Shown here in pieces: positions 50,060-62,936 of a stretch of 64,000 bases of DNA; position 1 is the stretch's first letter; each line of letters starts with the position of its first letter. The notes beneath the pieces were generated by a model. That model was not told where the DNA came from. It saw nothing but the letters and a program-made list of their open reading frames with translations, and made no database searches. The DNA comes from Artemia franciscana (lineage: Eukaryota; Arthropoda; Branchiopoda; Anostraca; Artemiidae). A program made the position numbers and the translations under genes. Location of the stretch: contig NC_088867.1 of assembly GCF_032884065.1 (NCBI RefSeq), positions 52,723,929-52,787,928 of the forward strand, written 5' to 3'.

Positions 50060-51505
50060 TTAGTGATAACGAACTTAAAGTATGGAGCGACTCGGACCAA
50101 TAGTAATCAAACTCTGAAAAAGGAATTTTGATAACAATTAAAAAATCAAAAGAATTGTTTTTTTTATACTAATCCATAGATAAAAAAGTTCATTAAGTTC
50201 ATGTTACATATCAAACGCCAAGAGCCTGAGAATATTTACAAATTCTCAAAAATGGAGAAGACGCCCCCGAACAGGCGAGTGATCGTATTGAAAATCCCAC
50301 CATTAGATTCAGCAATTAGAGAACCATACTGTGGAGATTTCAAGCTCCTATCCACAAAATTATGGAATTCTGCGCCTTTCACCAGAAGAAAGACCATAGA
50401 TGCGTGTTTATTTGTTTTTCTTTTTTTCAAGTGATTTAATAGTGATATAACCCAAATCAGTCGGTTCAAATGACCAGGCCCGTTATTAAAATCCATTATC
50501 CCAACTCAAAGATTTGGCTAGTGACACCTCTTGTCAGTACCATACCAAGACCACTAGAAGTAATTACTCGCAATTTTTAGTCTTAGCTTTTCACCATAGG
50601 GCAACTCTTCTACAGTTGCATCACATTTGATATTCCCAGATTATTTCCTAACTTTTCTCTTACCCTGCTATGGTGACTCAACCCCCCAAAACATGAAAAC
50701 AGAATAAAATAAGTAAAAATGTAAAAATAAATACTATTGGATTTTCTACACCATATATTCTGCCTACAGTCCGGAATAAAAAAAAACAAACAAAAAAAAA
50801 CAAGCTTTTACAACTGAAGAAAGGAGCCCTCCAAGTTTTCCAACTGCCCCCTCCTCAATACCTCGCTCTATATGCTAAACTTTGATTTTTTGTTCCAATT
50901 ATGTAAGAAAGACAACTGAAACACAAGGGTTTAATTAGAATAATAAGCTTTTATAAAAAATAAAAAAAAATAGCGTAAAGAGCGAGATATTGAGGAGGGG
51001 CAAACTCTCTCATATGCGTAACAATTACAGTTCGTTTTAGATTTTAACATTGCTACTTACTTTCACGTCAAAAAACTTGTTTTTTTTTTAAATTTGATTT
51101 CAGATCGTTTTTTAAATAATGCCAGGAAATCTAGCTCCCCCTCCATGGAAAATTACCTTCCCCCACGAAAAATTTCTCGATGGAAAGATCCTCCCAAGTA
51201 CCCCCCCCCTCTCCATAAAATATCTGTATACTTCCCAATAGACAATACTACATGTAAACAATGAACAAGGCCCATGGCTTGCAGCCCTTCCCCCTGGGGC
51301 TGTGGGGGCTCAAGTTATCCTCAAGACATAGTTATCAGATCTTTCGACTGTGCTGAACAGAACTACTATCTCAAAATTTTGATAGACGGCTTTAGAAAAA
51401 CGGCTGTGGGAGGGGGGATAGATGCCCTCCAATATTTTTGGTCAGTTAAAAATGATACTAGAAATTTGATTTCCAATCAAGCAAGCCCTCTCCCGATTTT
51501 CTAGG
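50060..51505. repeat. Composite foldback element, nearly complete
   Basis: The left long arm in reverse (50060-50430) starts at a decayed terminus, gataacgaacttaaagtatggagcgactc. The central hairpin is at about 50800-51070 and the right long arm at about 51080-51505. The right terminus is missing. About 370 bp between the left arm and the hairpin is unrelated or strongly diverged. Confidence 0.6.
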
Positions 51506-51760
51506 ATAACTGATACTAAACTAGTATCCCTAAATGACGATGTAATCGAAGTCAGCAATATTCTTCGGTTATCACACGTTGAAACCTATATCATGGGTTC
51601 AGCTATGAGCGAAGGAAAAATTATGATTGAATTTTTACATCTAGAATATATAAACTTGCTATAAGTTTAAAGGTAAAAGAAACCAAAGTTGGTATTAGAA
51701 TGAGGGGAGAGGGCTTTGCGTTACTCAAAAGAATCAAATATAAAAAAATAATTGAAGTAC

Positions 51761-51949
51761 CTTATCATTCCTTTCACAAAGGAACTTTAGCTTCTGTGCC
51801 TTTTTGTGCATGAAAACACCATCTAAATGACCAGTCTCGACATTTCTAATTTCAATGGCTTTATTTCCCCATCCCATTATTTCACCTATGCCAATATAGG
51901 CCACACTTGTAGGCATTTCACCCCATTGTAGCACCATATTCTTCATCAT
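51761..51949 (-). CDS. CNH-domain exon of a Misshapen/TNIK-type MAP4K kinase (fourth exon in view)
   Basis: 63 codons, [20 protein letters not shown] to [10 protein letters not shown], with a central [20 protein letters not shown]. This is the conserved C-terminal part of the citron-homology (CNH) domain of GCK-IV kinases (Drosophila Misshapen; vertebrate TNIK, MINK1, MAP4K4). The acceptor ttctcag precedes 51949 and the donor AAG|gtactt follows 51761. Both borders are phase 0, so it joins the exon at 56123-56383 in frame. In relatives, a short final exon (V-F-F-A/S-S-...-Y-F-M-T-L-...-W) follows. I did not find it between here and the histone array. Confidence 0.9.
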
Positions 51950-52149
51950 CTGAGAAAAAAACGATTTGAGAGAAAGTTAATAAAACAACGAGACAAAAAA
52001 AACACACAAAAAAAAACAAGTTAGAGATAACGAAGCTTCACCTAAAAATATAACTATACAAAGCAAAACCAGTCGAACAGGAGATGCTACCGTGAAAAAC
52101 CAAAATTGGAGAATGTCAACATTCACTGGTGAATTTTTCAATTCAAATA

Positions 52150-52886
52150 TGTGAATTAGAATATTCACCGGAGATATACCACCGCCGCGGCAAGGTTGGG
52201 CGACAAGCTCCCTGTAAAAAAGACCCAGCAACTATAAAGTCGATTCGACACGCAAAATATATGAGCCTGCCGAGTGCCAAGGTCCGAGCAAAGCCTGGGC
52301 TCCCGGTACTATATAAGCCAGACAGCTTATTTGTAAAAGCCAGATCTAACCCCACACTGTCCCAGGCAGTTTCCCAAAACCTTACTAACTCAGTTACTCA
52401 GGCAATTTTGTCTTAAAAATTAAAACCCAGGCATATAGGCAATGATAGGCAATGATTTGTAGCCCCAACACCATCCTGCCGGCATGGTTGCCACGCCTGA
52501 AAAATACACGTTCTGGAATCAGGACTGTGCAGCCTCCCACGCACTGTCCCAGCCACGGTGGTTTTTCGTCTAGTTTTACGTTGCTCCAAAGTGCTTCGGA
52601 GCTTCCTAGTGCTATTCTACCACCCTAACGCAATGCTTGGCCCTTTGAGGCGATTCAAAGAAAAAAAAAATTAGGGCCTACACCGCCTCTCCCAGCCGTA
52701 GAAGATGCCAGTCGGAACAAAAATTTAGAGCCATAGACGTGCAGCCGCCGCCACACTTCCCAGCCATACCATAAATCCTAACAATAACTGGAATTGTCTG
52801 ACAGGCAAAAAAAAAATGAATAACAAGGCAGACGTATACATTGCTGGGCCGGCCCAGCAATTTCAAAATTAGGCAAGGCCACATTA

Positions 52887-52888
<2 letters not shown>
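52150..52888. other. Intron segment richer in GC, with an unassigned open frame
   Basis: This stretch has more G+C than its surroundings. A plus-strand frame, 52129-52416, reads SAKVRAKPGLPVLYKPDSLF and similar; I cannot assign it. It lies in an intron of the minus-strand kinase gene and may be part of a mobile element. Confidence 0.3.

Positions 52889-52959
<71 letters not shown>
52889..52959. repeat. Poly-T tract of 71 bases
   Basis: An uninterrupted T run. On the minus strand it would be a poly-A tail for something ending at 52960, but no retroelement or gene copy is recognised beyond it. Confidence 0.95.
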
Positions 52960-52962
<3 letters not shown>

Positions 52963-54105
52963 GGAAGTTTCAACCACGCGTATAAACGGGCTCCAGGGTA
53001 TATGTCATCACTACTAGTATACAATCATCAATAGTATACATGGTAAAACAAAGACTTTATATTAACAGACGGTACATAAAGGTGTTTTGAGCGATCTGTA
53101 TGCGTCTTTTCTTTATCAAGGGGCAAACGGAATACAATCTATTATGGATTTAAGTAAACTACAAAACAAAACTCATTTATGGGAATTCAAAGGTCTCCAC
53201 TTTCTTTAATTCTTTTGCCCCATTTGCATTTGTTGTTCACGGGATGGCTAACTTGCATTACAATTCCAAACGTAACTACCGATACTTATGGTCTAGTAAT
53301 ATACTGTCTTTGAGTGTTAAGTATGGAGCCTTATTTCCCATGAATTCTATCTTAGTCCCTGCTGTGACTACAACTTCTTTTTTGGCTGTGAATCTACAGA
53401 TTCGGAAAGAATCTGACATCTGTCTGGTATCAAAGGCGGCCTAAAAGTGACATGTTACTCCATTTTCATTTTTGATATCTTTTTGATGAGAGTGTCTCAG
53501 TAACAACTGGTTATTTAATTATTTTTTTCTTTTTTTCTTCTTTATAAATTTTGAAAAAAAATTCTCTTGTGATGTTATAATGTTCTCTCTCTTCCTTATT
53601 TTTACACACACACTTGCTAATCCTGACCTGGCCTTGTTCAAAATATGGACATTGTGTTGGTTTTTGGCTGTGTATCTTCTATACTGAAGAGATCAGAAAG
53701 GGTACACCTGTAAGGAACTATCCTAAATCTAGTACATATTTCTTACAACTTCAAAGAAGCAAGTTTTCTTTTCAAGCCTTACTTGTATTATCATTAATAT
53801 AGCCTAGTTCTTCATCATTTGCCTTTTTTCATTATAAAGCTCTAATCTATCACATTACAACAATTACCCTCAAACATAATGATATGAATACTTACTATAA
53901 AAAGAAAAAAAAAGAAAAAAAGACCAAGAAAACGATAAATATAAAAATGAAAATTTGGTTAGAATAATTAAATTTAGATAAAACTTAACCATTAAAACCA
54001 TGGTTTTCAACAAAAACCCAATATAGATTGAGGAATCTTCCGAGCATCTAAAGTATCACAACAATCACTCCAACAACGCTCATAAAAAAAACAACTTCAT
54101 CTTAG

Positions 54106-55539
54106 TTCAAACCGTTCGTGGTAATGAACTGTAAGTAGGGAGCCACCCGTCTCAATAGTAACCAAAGCTCTGAAATACGGAATTTTGATACCAATAGGTG
54201 CATTGAAAGAATCAAATCTTTTTGCTGATTTCAAATTTATAAGTTTCAACCACCAAAAATTACGAGCTTAAAAATTTGACTTATTTTTGAAAAAGAGGGA
54301 AACACCACTTCAAAGTCATAGAATCTTAATAAAAATCACACCATCGGATTCACCGTATCAGACAACCCTATTGTAGGTTAAAAGCACCTATCTGCAAAAA
54401 TGTGAAAATTTATATGCTTTTGCCAGAAGAAAGATCACTGATGCGTGTTTATTTGCCCTCCAATTTTGGTTACTTAAAAAGGCAACTAGAAGTTTTTACC
54501 TGTTTTAAAAACATTTTTATTACCTCGTTCTTTACACTAAAGCTTGAATTGTGTCCCAGTTCTTTAAGAATGATCCCTGAATCACAAAAGCCGTAGAATA
54601 AATAGCTGAAATTCTAAAAATACTTTAGCGTAAAGAGCGAGGTATTGTGGAGGAGACGAATCCCCTTATATGCGTAATAATTTCTGTTCTTATTAGGTTT
54701 TAATGCTGCTCCTTACTTCTAGCTGAAACTTTTTATATTTATTTTCTCACTGTTTTTTTTTTAATAATGCTAGAAAATCCTGCAGCCCCTTCATGAAAAG
54801 TTTCTTCCCTCATGATAAATTCCTCCATGGAATGATCCTCCCATCTAACCCCCGACCCACCTCCCCCCTTAACACGAAAAAGTCCCCCTGAAAACGTCTG
54901 TACACTTCCCAGTAACCCTTACTATATGTAACTTGCAGTCCCTCCCCCAGGGACTTTTGGGGGATTAAGCCGTCCCGAAAGACATAACTATTAGATTTTT
55001 CGACAATGTTGAACAAAATGGTCATCTCAAGATTGAGGTAGCCGTTTGATCCGGTGACTTTGGGGAAAAATGAGCGTGAGAGGGGGCCTAGGTGCCCTCC
55101 AATTTATTTGGTCACTTGAAAAGGGCACTAGAACTTTTAATTTCCTTAAAATGAGCCCTCTCGCGACATTCTAGGACTACTGGGTCAATACGATCAACCC
55201 TGAAAAAAAAACGCATCAGTGATCTGTCTTCTGGCAAAAAATACAATATTCCACATTTTTATAGATAGGAGCTTGAAACTTCTAGAGTAGGGTTCTCTGG
55301 TACGCTGAATCTGACAGTGTGATTTTCGGCTGATTCAATGATTTTTAGGGGGTGTTTCCCCCTATTTTCTAAAATAAGGCAAATTTTCTCAGCAAAACTA
55401 AACTTGATGAAACTTATGTAATTAAAATCAGCATAAAAATGTGATTCTTTTAATGTAACTATTGGTATCAAAATTCCGTTTCGGTTACTATTGAGCCAGG
55501 TCGCTCCTTACTACAGTTCGTTGCCACGAACTGTTTGAA
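54106..55539. mobile_element. Complete composite foldback element, 1.43 kb
   Basis: The termini ttcaaaccgttcgtggtaat and, in reverse, ttcaaacagttcgtggcaac are near-identical inverted repeats; each is itself palindromic (gttcgtgg..acgaac). Inside lie a reversed long arm (54106-54440), the central hairpin (about 54500-54740) and a forward long arm (54740-55539) of about 800 bp. The arms are unequal, as part of the left arm is deleted. No transposase. No clear target-site duplication is visible. It sits in an intron of the kinase gene. Confidence 0.75.
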
Positions 55540-56013
55540 ATGAGATTTCCATTTATAAGCCATTACCAAACCTTGCCATTTCTACACTTCTCCCGTCCAC
55601 AGGAGATGAGCTTTTTGTCTTTTCAAAGACAACAGGTCTCTTCCCAGCTAGCATACATATTCTGTATACCAGTCTCCATGAAATGCCGTGACTGTAGCTG
55701 ATCTAACTTCTCCATCATTTTCAGACTCACATATCACTGGACGAGCTTCCCGTACTGTCTTTGTCTTCAACATCTAGTTATAAATATTAATACTTCACGC
55801 ATTACCCTTCCTTTAATGGGACTACTAAATAGTTTAGTTTTTGCCTTAACATTGTAATATAGATAATTCCTTTCTGCTTTAATCTGTAGCTTTAAGCCAC
55901 GAGAAACTTAAACTCCTACCCTCATCAATGTTGGGATGGTAAACAATCCAAAATTTCAATGCCAAAGCCTTTTAGCATAAACTGTTTCTTTTTTCATTTT
56001 TATGCACACCAAG

Positions 56014-56015
<2 letters not shown>

Positions 56016-56096
<81 letters not shown>
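56016..56096. repeat. AT dinucleotide microsatellite next to a splice donor
   Basis: About 40 units of TA/AT. It begins about 25 bases into the intron after the donor at 56122 of the kinase gene. Confidence 0.97.
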
Positions 56097-56104
<8 letters not shown>

Positions 56105-56122
56105 AAAGAAGTATATACTCAC

Positions 56123-56383
56123 CTTTCCATAAGTGTTTACGTAGACACCTTCATTATCATAACATAGCAACAAATTCATCCCATTGCTGTTAGGCAAGGT
56201 CACAATGGTATGTGGAGTTATTGGACCCTGTAAGTGTTTTGGACTATATATGTCATATACGGAGCTTGAATCCAGATCAATGGCATGAAACCCGTTGGCA
56301 GAACCATATACAACTTTTAAACGTGTACCCTCTTCTATAGTAAGATCCACTAATAACGGTTTATGTTGCAAATCAGCGAAAGA
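56123..56383 (-). CDS. CNH-domain exon of a Misshapen/TNIK-type MAP4K kinase (third exon in view)
   Basis: 87 codons, [20 protein letters not shown] to [12 protein letters not shown]. It matches the middle of the CNH domain of GCK-IV kinases almost residue for residue, with the hallmark F-H-A-I-D-L-D and [11 protein letters not shown]. The CNH domain forms a beta-propeller that binds small GTPases and other partners and is needed for JNK-pathway signalling by these kinases. The acceptor is ttctttcag|TCT and the donor AAG|gtgagt; both junctions are phase 0. The open frame continues beyond both borders but loses similarity there, which confirms the exon limits. It joins 59660-59824 upstream through MAFK|SFADLQ. 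Confidence 0.93.
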
Positions 56384-57559
56384 CTGAAAGAAAGCTGTAT
56401 ATAGACTTAAAACAACCTCAGGAATTAACATTACGCACAAATTAAGGTACAAATAAAGAACTGTCGGTCAGTCGATTAAACAGGTGTCAGACTCAGCTTT
56501 AGGAGACTAACACTACAGGATGGACTGTCTGGTAGAGGCCTTCAGTCGTAAATCTGACACATATTCAGGAGGAATGTGTCGGTGAGTTTTATACGATAGA
56601 CATTTGGAACCAAATTTCATCCTTAAATACTATTCCAGATCAAGAGCTGTCAAGTGCCTTATCTCAAAACACCACGCCTGATGGCACGAACAGTCCACCA
56701 GCTTTTGAAGTGGTATTGGGTGGGAGGGGGTTGACGTAATGGGCTTGAGCCTCGGCTCAGTCAGGTGAGTCCGACCATAATAATAATAATAACAGTAATA
56801 AGGTTTTGCAGATTTTTTTTAAAGATTATTCTTACAGTAACAAAAAAAGCAAGAAATCCTTCCAATTCCTTTTACAAGTCGACAATTTTTGGGAACTTAC
56901 AACCCGAGTTGTGATACAAAATAATATTACGTTTACTAAAATACGTACAAAATTTGTCAGGTTTTAAGGAAACCTGCTGACCGCAAGTAATCTATTTGCC
57001 AAGAAAAAGTCGCTTGTCCTGAGCAAAAAAAAAAAAAAAAACGAACTGCATGCTCTTTTGTGAGGATTTCAAACTTTTACAGCGTGAGGAAAACTGATTT
57101 TAACCCTTTTTCCTAAATGATAAGATAAGGACTTATTAACAAACTATAACATTTATTATGCGCAGAAACCATAAAAGAAAAAAGCAAGAAACTATGCCAG
57201 CTTTGCCTTTCACTCAGACTACCTGTCTTGGCCTTTTCTCCAATTACTCATGGCTTTTAACTTTTTATTCAGAGTCTACCAACTTGATTTTAATTCAATG
57301 AAAGACTGGGTAACTAACTAGTACACTACACAGCAGGGGAAAATATTTTCATTAATCAAAGACCAAAACTAGAAAATAACATGAGAAAGAAAAAAAATAA
57401 AGAGAAGAATCCGCAGTAGGGTAAAAAAAGAGATAATAATAGTAAAAGCTCCAAAAAATAAGTAGATTCAGGATTCCCTCACGGAGACCCCTTATTGACA
57501 AATTGAGGAATAATGTAATTTTTCGGGTTTTCAGGTTGATACTTTTACACAATTTATGG

Positions 57560-58095
57560 TTTATTAGTAATAACGGTGTTAATGGTAAATTAGTAATGAC
57601 GGTGTAATTAGGATAAAAGCCCTCGAGCCTTCATGGATAACGTCCCCGCACCTCAAATCAAAGTTTGGAACTTATAAAAAATAATAAACGTCATGGCTAA
57701 ATCGTCATGGTCTTACACTATTCTGGCTTCAAATTAAGCTAAATAACGATGAAAAAGAACTGGAATACATGTTTTTAATACTAACCGCACCTAGTAGTTT
57801 CTGAAAAACCTTGTTTTTTATACTAGCTGCATCATATTTTAATTCATTCATATATTAATTCATATTATGGTTTTAAATTAGTAATAACGCTGTAATTAGG
57901 ATAAAAGCCCTCGAGCGTTCATGGATAACGTTCCCGCACCCCAAATCAAAGTTTGGAACTAATCGTCACGGTCTTACACCATTCTGGCTTCAAATTAAGT
58001 TAAATAACGATGAAAAAGAACTGGAATACATGTTTGTTATACTAACTGCACCTAGTAGTTTCTGAAATATCCTGTTTTTTATAATAGTTACACAT
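57560..58095. repeat. Tandem duplication of about 250-320 bp in an intron
   Basis: Two copies, about 57565-57830 and 57873-58095, share taattaggataaaagccctcgag, caaatcaaagtttggaact, ggtcttacac.attctggcttc and ctggaatacatgttt. Identity is about 90%. The first copy has an extra stretch of about 35 bp near 57675. Confidence 0.8.
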
Positions 58096-59659
58096 AGCAG
58101 TCATTCAAAAGGCCACTGTTTAACTGCTCAGCTTCCTTTTTCTTTTCTTTGTCCCTTTTTTAGATTTTAGAGTGAAAGCAGTCAACTAAACATCTTCATA
58201 GACAAATAAACATAATAATACCCAGATTTTTTTCCTGGCGATTCCCACATTAGATTCAAAACTAGCAATTTGTCATATTCTGTTTGTCTTTGCTCTTTTT
58301 TATTTAACCTTGATTCAATAATTTGATTGGAATCACTCCAAATTGATTTAATCAATTTGGCTGATTAACTGACTTAATGGATTGAATTGATTTAATCAAT
58401 TTGGCTCCGAAAAGCTCATTTAGGTTTGCTATCCTTCTCAGAACTTTGCACTGCTCCACCCTTTGTTTCCACAGCCTCAAGGAGGCATTTTAACTGAGAA
58501 TGGTTGATGCCATACATTGCAAACAATTGAATCATCGCCTACATTGAAACTTTTTAGTCACTGGTAACCGTGTTTTCAGCCTTAATAAACTTATACTTGG
58601 GTATTTTTTTTCAAAAAGAAAACCTTAAACATTCAAGAGAATGACTTAGTCAAGATACTTCGGAGTCTACCTCTTCCAAATGTCCAGAATTACAGGTTTG
58701 TATTTATTTGTTTTTTGTAAAATTTCATCTTTTTTGGTTGAAAAAAAAAGATGAATTCATAGCATTCTATCAACAAATACGAGTTTTTGCTAATTTTTGA
58801 CCAGAAATCCAAATCTTCGAAGAATAAGTGCCGTACAAATGCAGCTTTGTTTTTTTTTTTCTTTCTTTCTTTTAATTAATTTTCAAACTTAAAAAATAAA
58901 ATGGCACTGAATACTAGGCTGTTTTAGATTTCAATTTGAGGTCTAAACTTACTAATAAACGACTTACAATAAAATTAGGCAGCTGCGTACGAAATAATTT
59001 TTAAGCTGTCTTTTCGACAAATTGTAAATCAAATTAGCAAAATGCTCCAGTCCTTTATAGAAAAATATTAACACATTTCTCATCGAATGTCAAAAGTGAA
59101 ATTTTTGATCAATTTCTAATATTTATCAATGACTAGAAAAAGCAAAACAATTATACCGAATTTCTCCACACTCATATCAGGAAACAGGTCCAATTTTGTA
59201 CCCGAGTTTTCGGTTTTCGCGGGCAAAAAAAAAAAGCTTTTCGCATACAATTCGATCCCAATTAATGCCTCTACAAATTTCAAGTTGTAACTGAGATTAG
59301 CTTTGATTTTCATGAAGAAGAAGACTATTTAAAACCATTTTTAGACTTAATATGAAACGACTTGAATTTGTACTAAACAGAATATTTGTATTGAATAATA
59401 CAACATAAAAAGCTTCTTAACGAAATGAAATTTTGCGGCAGAAAAAAATTTAATGCTATCAACTTCTTCTCAAAACACCGGCTAAAATGATGCAAAATAG
59501 GCTATTGACAGCCACGTGTTGTACGTGTTGCAATGTAGCCTGTTATTTCCCTCTCGTTATTTATAATTTTTCGTCCACACTCTAGCCTATCCTGTCCAAA
59601 CACTTTTTCGGTAAAGTTAATGAACATGAAAGGAAGGAAGAAAAGAAACAATAAATTAC

Positions 59660-59824
59660 CTTGAATGCCATAAACTTGTGATATGGTTTAGGTGCCCAGG
59701 CGTATATTTCTATGCTATCCCGAAGAGCAATGACAAGGAATTTTATTTTCTCATATTTAACAATTTTAAAATGGACTGCACCTTGAAGATCACCAACATT
59801 GATCCATCCACTCCTTTTCTCCAA
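59660..59824 (-). CDS. CNH-domain exon of a Misshapen/TNIK-type MAP4K kinase (second exon in view)
   Basis: 55 codons, [20 protein letters not shown] through [20 protein letters not shown] to [15 protein letters not shown]. This is the stretch V-G-D-L[21 protein letters not shown], one of the best conserved in GCK-IV CNH domains. The acceptor tttgtag|TTG and the donor AAG|gtaatt are phase 0. The first codon is TTG (Leu) within the protein, not a start. A T-rich polypyrimidine tract precedes the exon. Confidence 0.93.
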
Positions 59825-60699
59825 CTACAAAAAAAATAATTTTTTTTTTTTAATTCGATGGTAGGAAATATGCCAGGATTATTTAAGGCACTCAATCAAA
59901 ACCAAATTGGCTTCGGTATTAAATTGACTTTGGTGACTTTGCATGAGGGGGGGGGGGAGGAGGATGGTCCCCTGCCAATTGACGCCCCTGTGACTGCTCT
60001 GTCTGTAGAAACTGGGTTTTTTTATTTTTTCCAATGTAAACTTTGTTCTCTCCAATGCGTAAAAAAAAAAACATTCAATACATATATTTGATAATTTTTA
60101 CTTTTTGTTGCTAGGTCTCAATTTTCATTCAAGAAGGCAGGCACTTCCACGCCTATTTGTTTCATCTAAATTTGTTTTTTTTTTTTCAGGTAACAAATTC
60201 AATACGCACAGAAAAAAAAATAAAGTAGGATTACTATAAAGAAATACATGGGATTTACGATTCAAAATTTACCGATTTATCCAATCTACCAATTGGGCGG
60301 GTGGATTGTTTAGAATCGAGTGGGGGGGGCATCTGGAATCGAATAAGGGAGGATTTTTGAAAAATCTCTTTGCACTTTCATTTTAAAAAATATAAAAAGC
60401 CCCCTCCCCATTCTACATTTTGAAAAGTATCCTTTTTTTGAATCTATACTAAAAACTAGAAAAATCCTTGCCCCTCTCCCATTTTTATAAATTGACACCA
60501 CCTAATAAAAGGAAAGCCTAACATCCTTCTTGATGTCGCCAACGATCTACTCCGTTCATGAAAATGAATGATATTTAAATATTGACTGAAACTAGTATAT
60601 ATTTTTTTGAATCTACTTGATATACTGATTTCATATAACGATCATTAATTTTATAATTTTCAATCAAGGCATTAAAATTTACGGATTTGCATAACACTT

Positions 60700-61140
60700 A
60701 GAAATTCTTTATAAAACGTGAAAACTGAACCCTTAAAACTAGCACATCTAAGAGACATGAAAGTTTTCGGTCATTTATCTAAAAAATATGCGAAATGTCG
60801 CGCTTTTCCAAGGAAAGTGGGTCACACACGCATGTTTGCCTTGTTACAGGGCACCCCTATTGAATTGAGAGCCGTATCTATGATTGCGGTTGGGGGGAAG
60901 GGACCAAAAGAACAAAGAAGAAGGGCTTGGCTTTGTGGGCTTTGTCTAACTGTTCCAAGTAAGGTTTTTCCAAAGTTTTAAGACTCATTTACGGAACGGG
61001 GATATCCTGAGGACAGGGTTTCGACTCCTGTTGTCAATGGGTTAAATGTTGGGCGGGATAAAACCACTTTGTTGATAAAGAGCAGAATTGGGCAGATAAT
61101 TACTAAGCTTCATGATTACAATTTTCCTAAACAATTTCCT
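60700..61140 (+). other. Unassigned protein-like open frames inside an intron
   Basis: 60718-60981 (87 codons, VFGHLSKKYAKCRAFPRKVG and so on) and, after a stop, DSFTERGYPEDRVSTPVVNG. The R-G-Y-P stretch is reminiscent of the connection region of some retroelement reverse transcriptases, but the evidence is too thin to name an element. It is on the strand opposite to the kinase gene. Confidence 0.25.
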
Positions 61141-61719
61141 TGAAAATGTTGAGCATATACGTACCAGGAGTAGCAAAAATGAAATCTACTTGTTTAAATT
61201 AGTCAAGCAGTAGCTTAAAAAGGCACAACAATTTCAAGAAATTAGGACAGTTTTGGAATCCTATTTTTAATAAAAAGACTTCCATAAGCGGGGATCTTGT
61301 TTTTAGTAGTAGTGGGTGCCAAATTTAAAAAGAAGAAACGTGGTGAAAATCAGCATAAAATACTCCAAAACATATAGCCCCAAAAAGCTTGTCGCTTTCC
61401 TTTGAATCTGGGCGAGTGAACAGGATGTTAATGTCAAATTTTTTACGGACGAAAAGTGTTGTGAAATTTAATGAATTAGTTTAGTTTAATAATTTTGACA
61501 AATCAATGTGGCAACACTGACGAAAATGTGATACTGCCCTAAAACTTTATAAAAAAGAAGAAGAAAATACCATAGAAAAACCCAGTTTCCAGGTGCGAAT
61601 AGACCTAAAAGGAGCCCAGAAGGCAAAAAAAAATTTCGTTTTGATGTCCTTGGTACTTAAATGTTCTTGCCTCAGCTTTGCATCAAGCTAAGATCGTTAC
61701 TAAGATTCAACTCCATTAT

Positions 61720-61815
61720 TCCGGATTCATTAGTAAAATGAATTCATTAGTAAAGAAATTTCATTTCTTTACTAAATTCATTAGTAAAACGGATTCATTA
61801 GTAAAAGAAAGCTGA
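61720..61815. repeat. Cluster of attcattagtaaa repeats
   Basis: Four copies of attcattagtaaa within 95 bp. The inverted pair ctttactaa / ttagtaaag and gaaatttcatttc in the centre give a small palindrome. Confidence 0.7.
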
Positions 61816-62936
61816 ATTACTGATTTTAGAAAAAAAAAAAACTTTACATCCTCCCAATGGAATTGTCTTTTCATACCAAGAGAGCCTAAAACCATCTATA
61901 TATCATGATATTCTTGCCAGTTATGTAAGTGGGGGGGGGGAGCAGATCTCACTTCCTGCTACCTTCCTTCCAAAATACCTGACATTTTAGAATTGCTCCT
62001 GTACTTTTTATTCAGTAATAGAACTTCCCTATCCCTTTTAATTCACCCCCAACCCCACTTGAAATGAATTCCTGTGTACGCACCAATCTCTTGTGAATGA
62101 AATTATTGGGAATATTGCTTAAAACAGTCCAAAACAATGAGTACATGAAAAAAAAAAGAAAAGAGAAAACCTGCAGAAACTTCGTAACGGAGAAAAGCCG
62201 AGTATAACTCGAGCCAGTGGATAAAAGGCAGACAGTGTACAAATATTTCGGTCAAGACCTCCGCCTAGCCGACCTCAATGTGAAAAACGATGTGATGAAT
62301 AAAAAATAGATTAGTAAGATGAGTAACAAAAGCGATCTATATAGGTCGCGAGTTCGAAAATATTCGTTATGAGCCTTAATTTTCAGGAAAAAAATGGGAG
62401 TGACGTCATATAGTACAATATGTCCATAGTACTAAATATAAACGGGACAAACCTTATTTTAGTGTCTTTTTATAAGATTTGTCTTGTTTTTTTTTGTACT
62501 ATGGAATTTTATCTGCTCTTCATGCTAAGTACTTCTATTTTTTAGAGAAGGCCGAGAGGAAGTCACGACGAAAATATTTGCATATCATTCTTCTTTTCTT
62601 CACTTGCAGGAATGGAATTATCCTTTTCTTTTTTTTGCCCTTATAAATCTGTTTCATTTTTCTATGCTTAGCCAGAGTGGTCATAAGAGCTACTTAAAAC
62701 GATGAGTCTCAACCCCTAGGTAACAAACAAAGCTCGAGGCTGACAAGCATAGTCTTTGCTTCATTTTCTTCGTTACCTACAATAACAGTAAAATTACATT
62801 TTTACGATTTTCACACATCTATTCCTGCTGTCAGTATGCTTCTAATTGATGCATAAGCGAAAAATTTTACAGTAAGATCAATTTAGCGAATTCTAGCCCA
62901 ATTAATACCAGTAATTCACACAACTGAGAACCTTAC

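Noticed and set aside
52678-52977. Poly-lysine open frame
   Set aside because: Translation of the 71-base T tract on the minus strand.
53244-53444. Possible exon on the plus strand between kinase exons
   Set aside because: No similarity to CNH or kinase sequence, wrong strand, no convincing splice sites.
60718-61140. Reverse transcriptase fragment
   Set aside because: Only an R-G-Y-P stretch is suggestive, with no catalytic motif, so it was kept as unassigned.
61720-61815. CRISPR-like array
   Set aside because: Repeats are too short and too close, have no spacers of uniform length, and the genome is animal.
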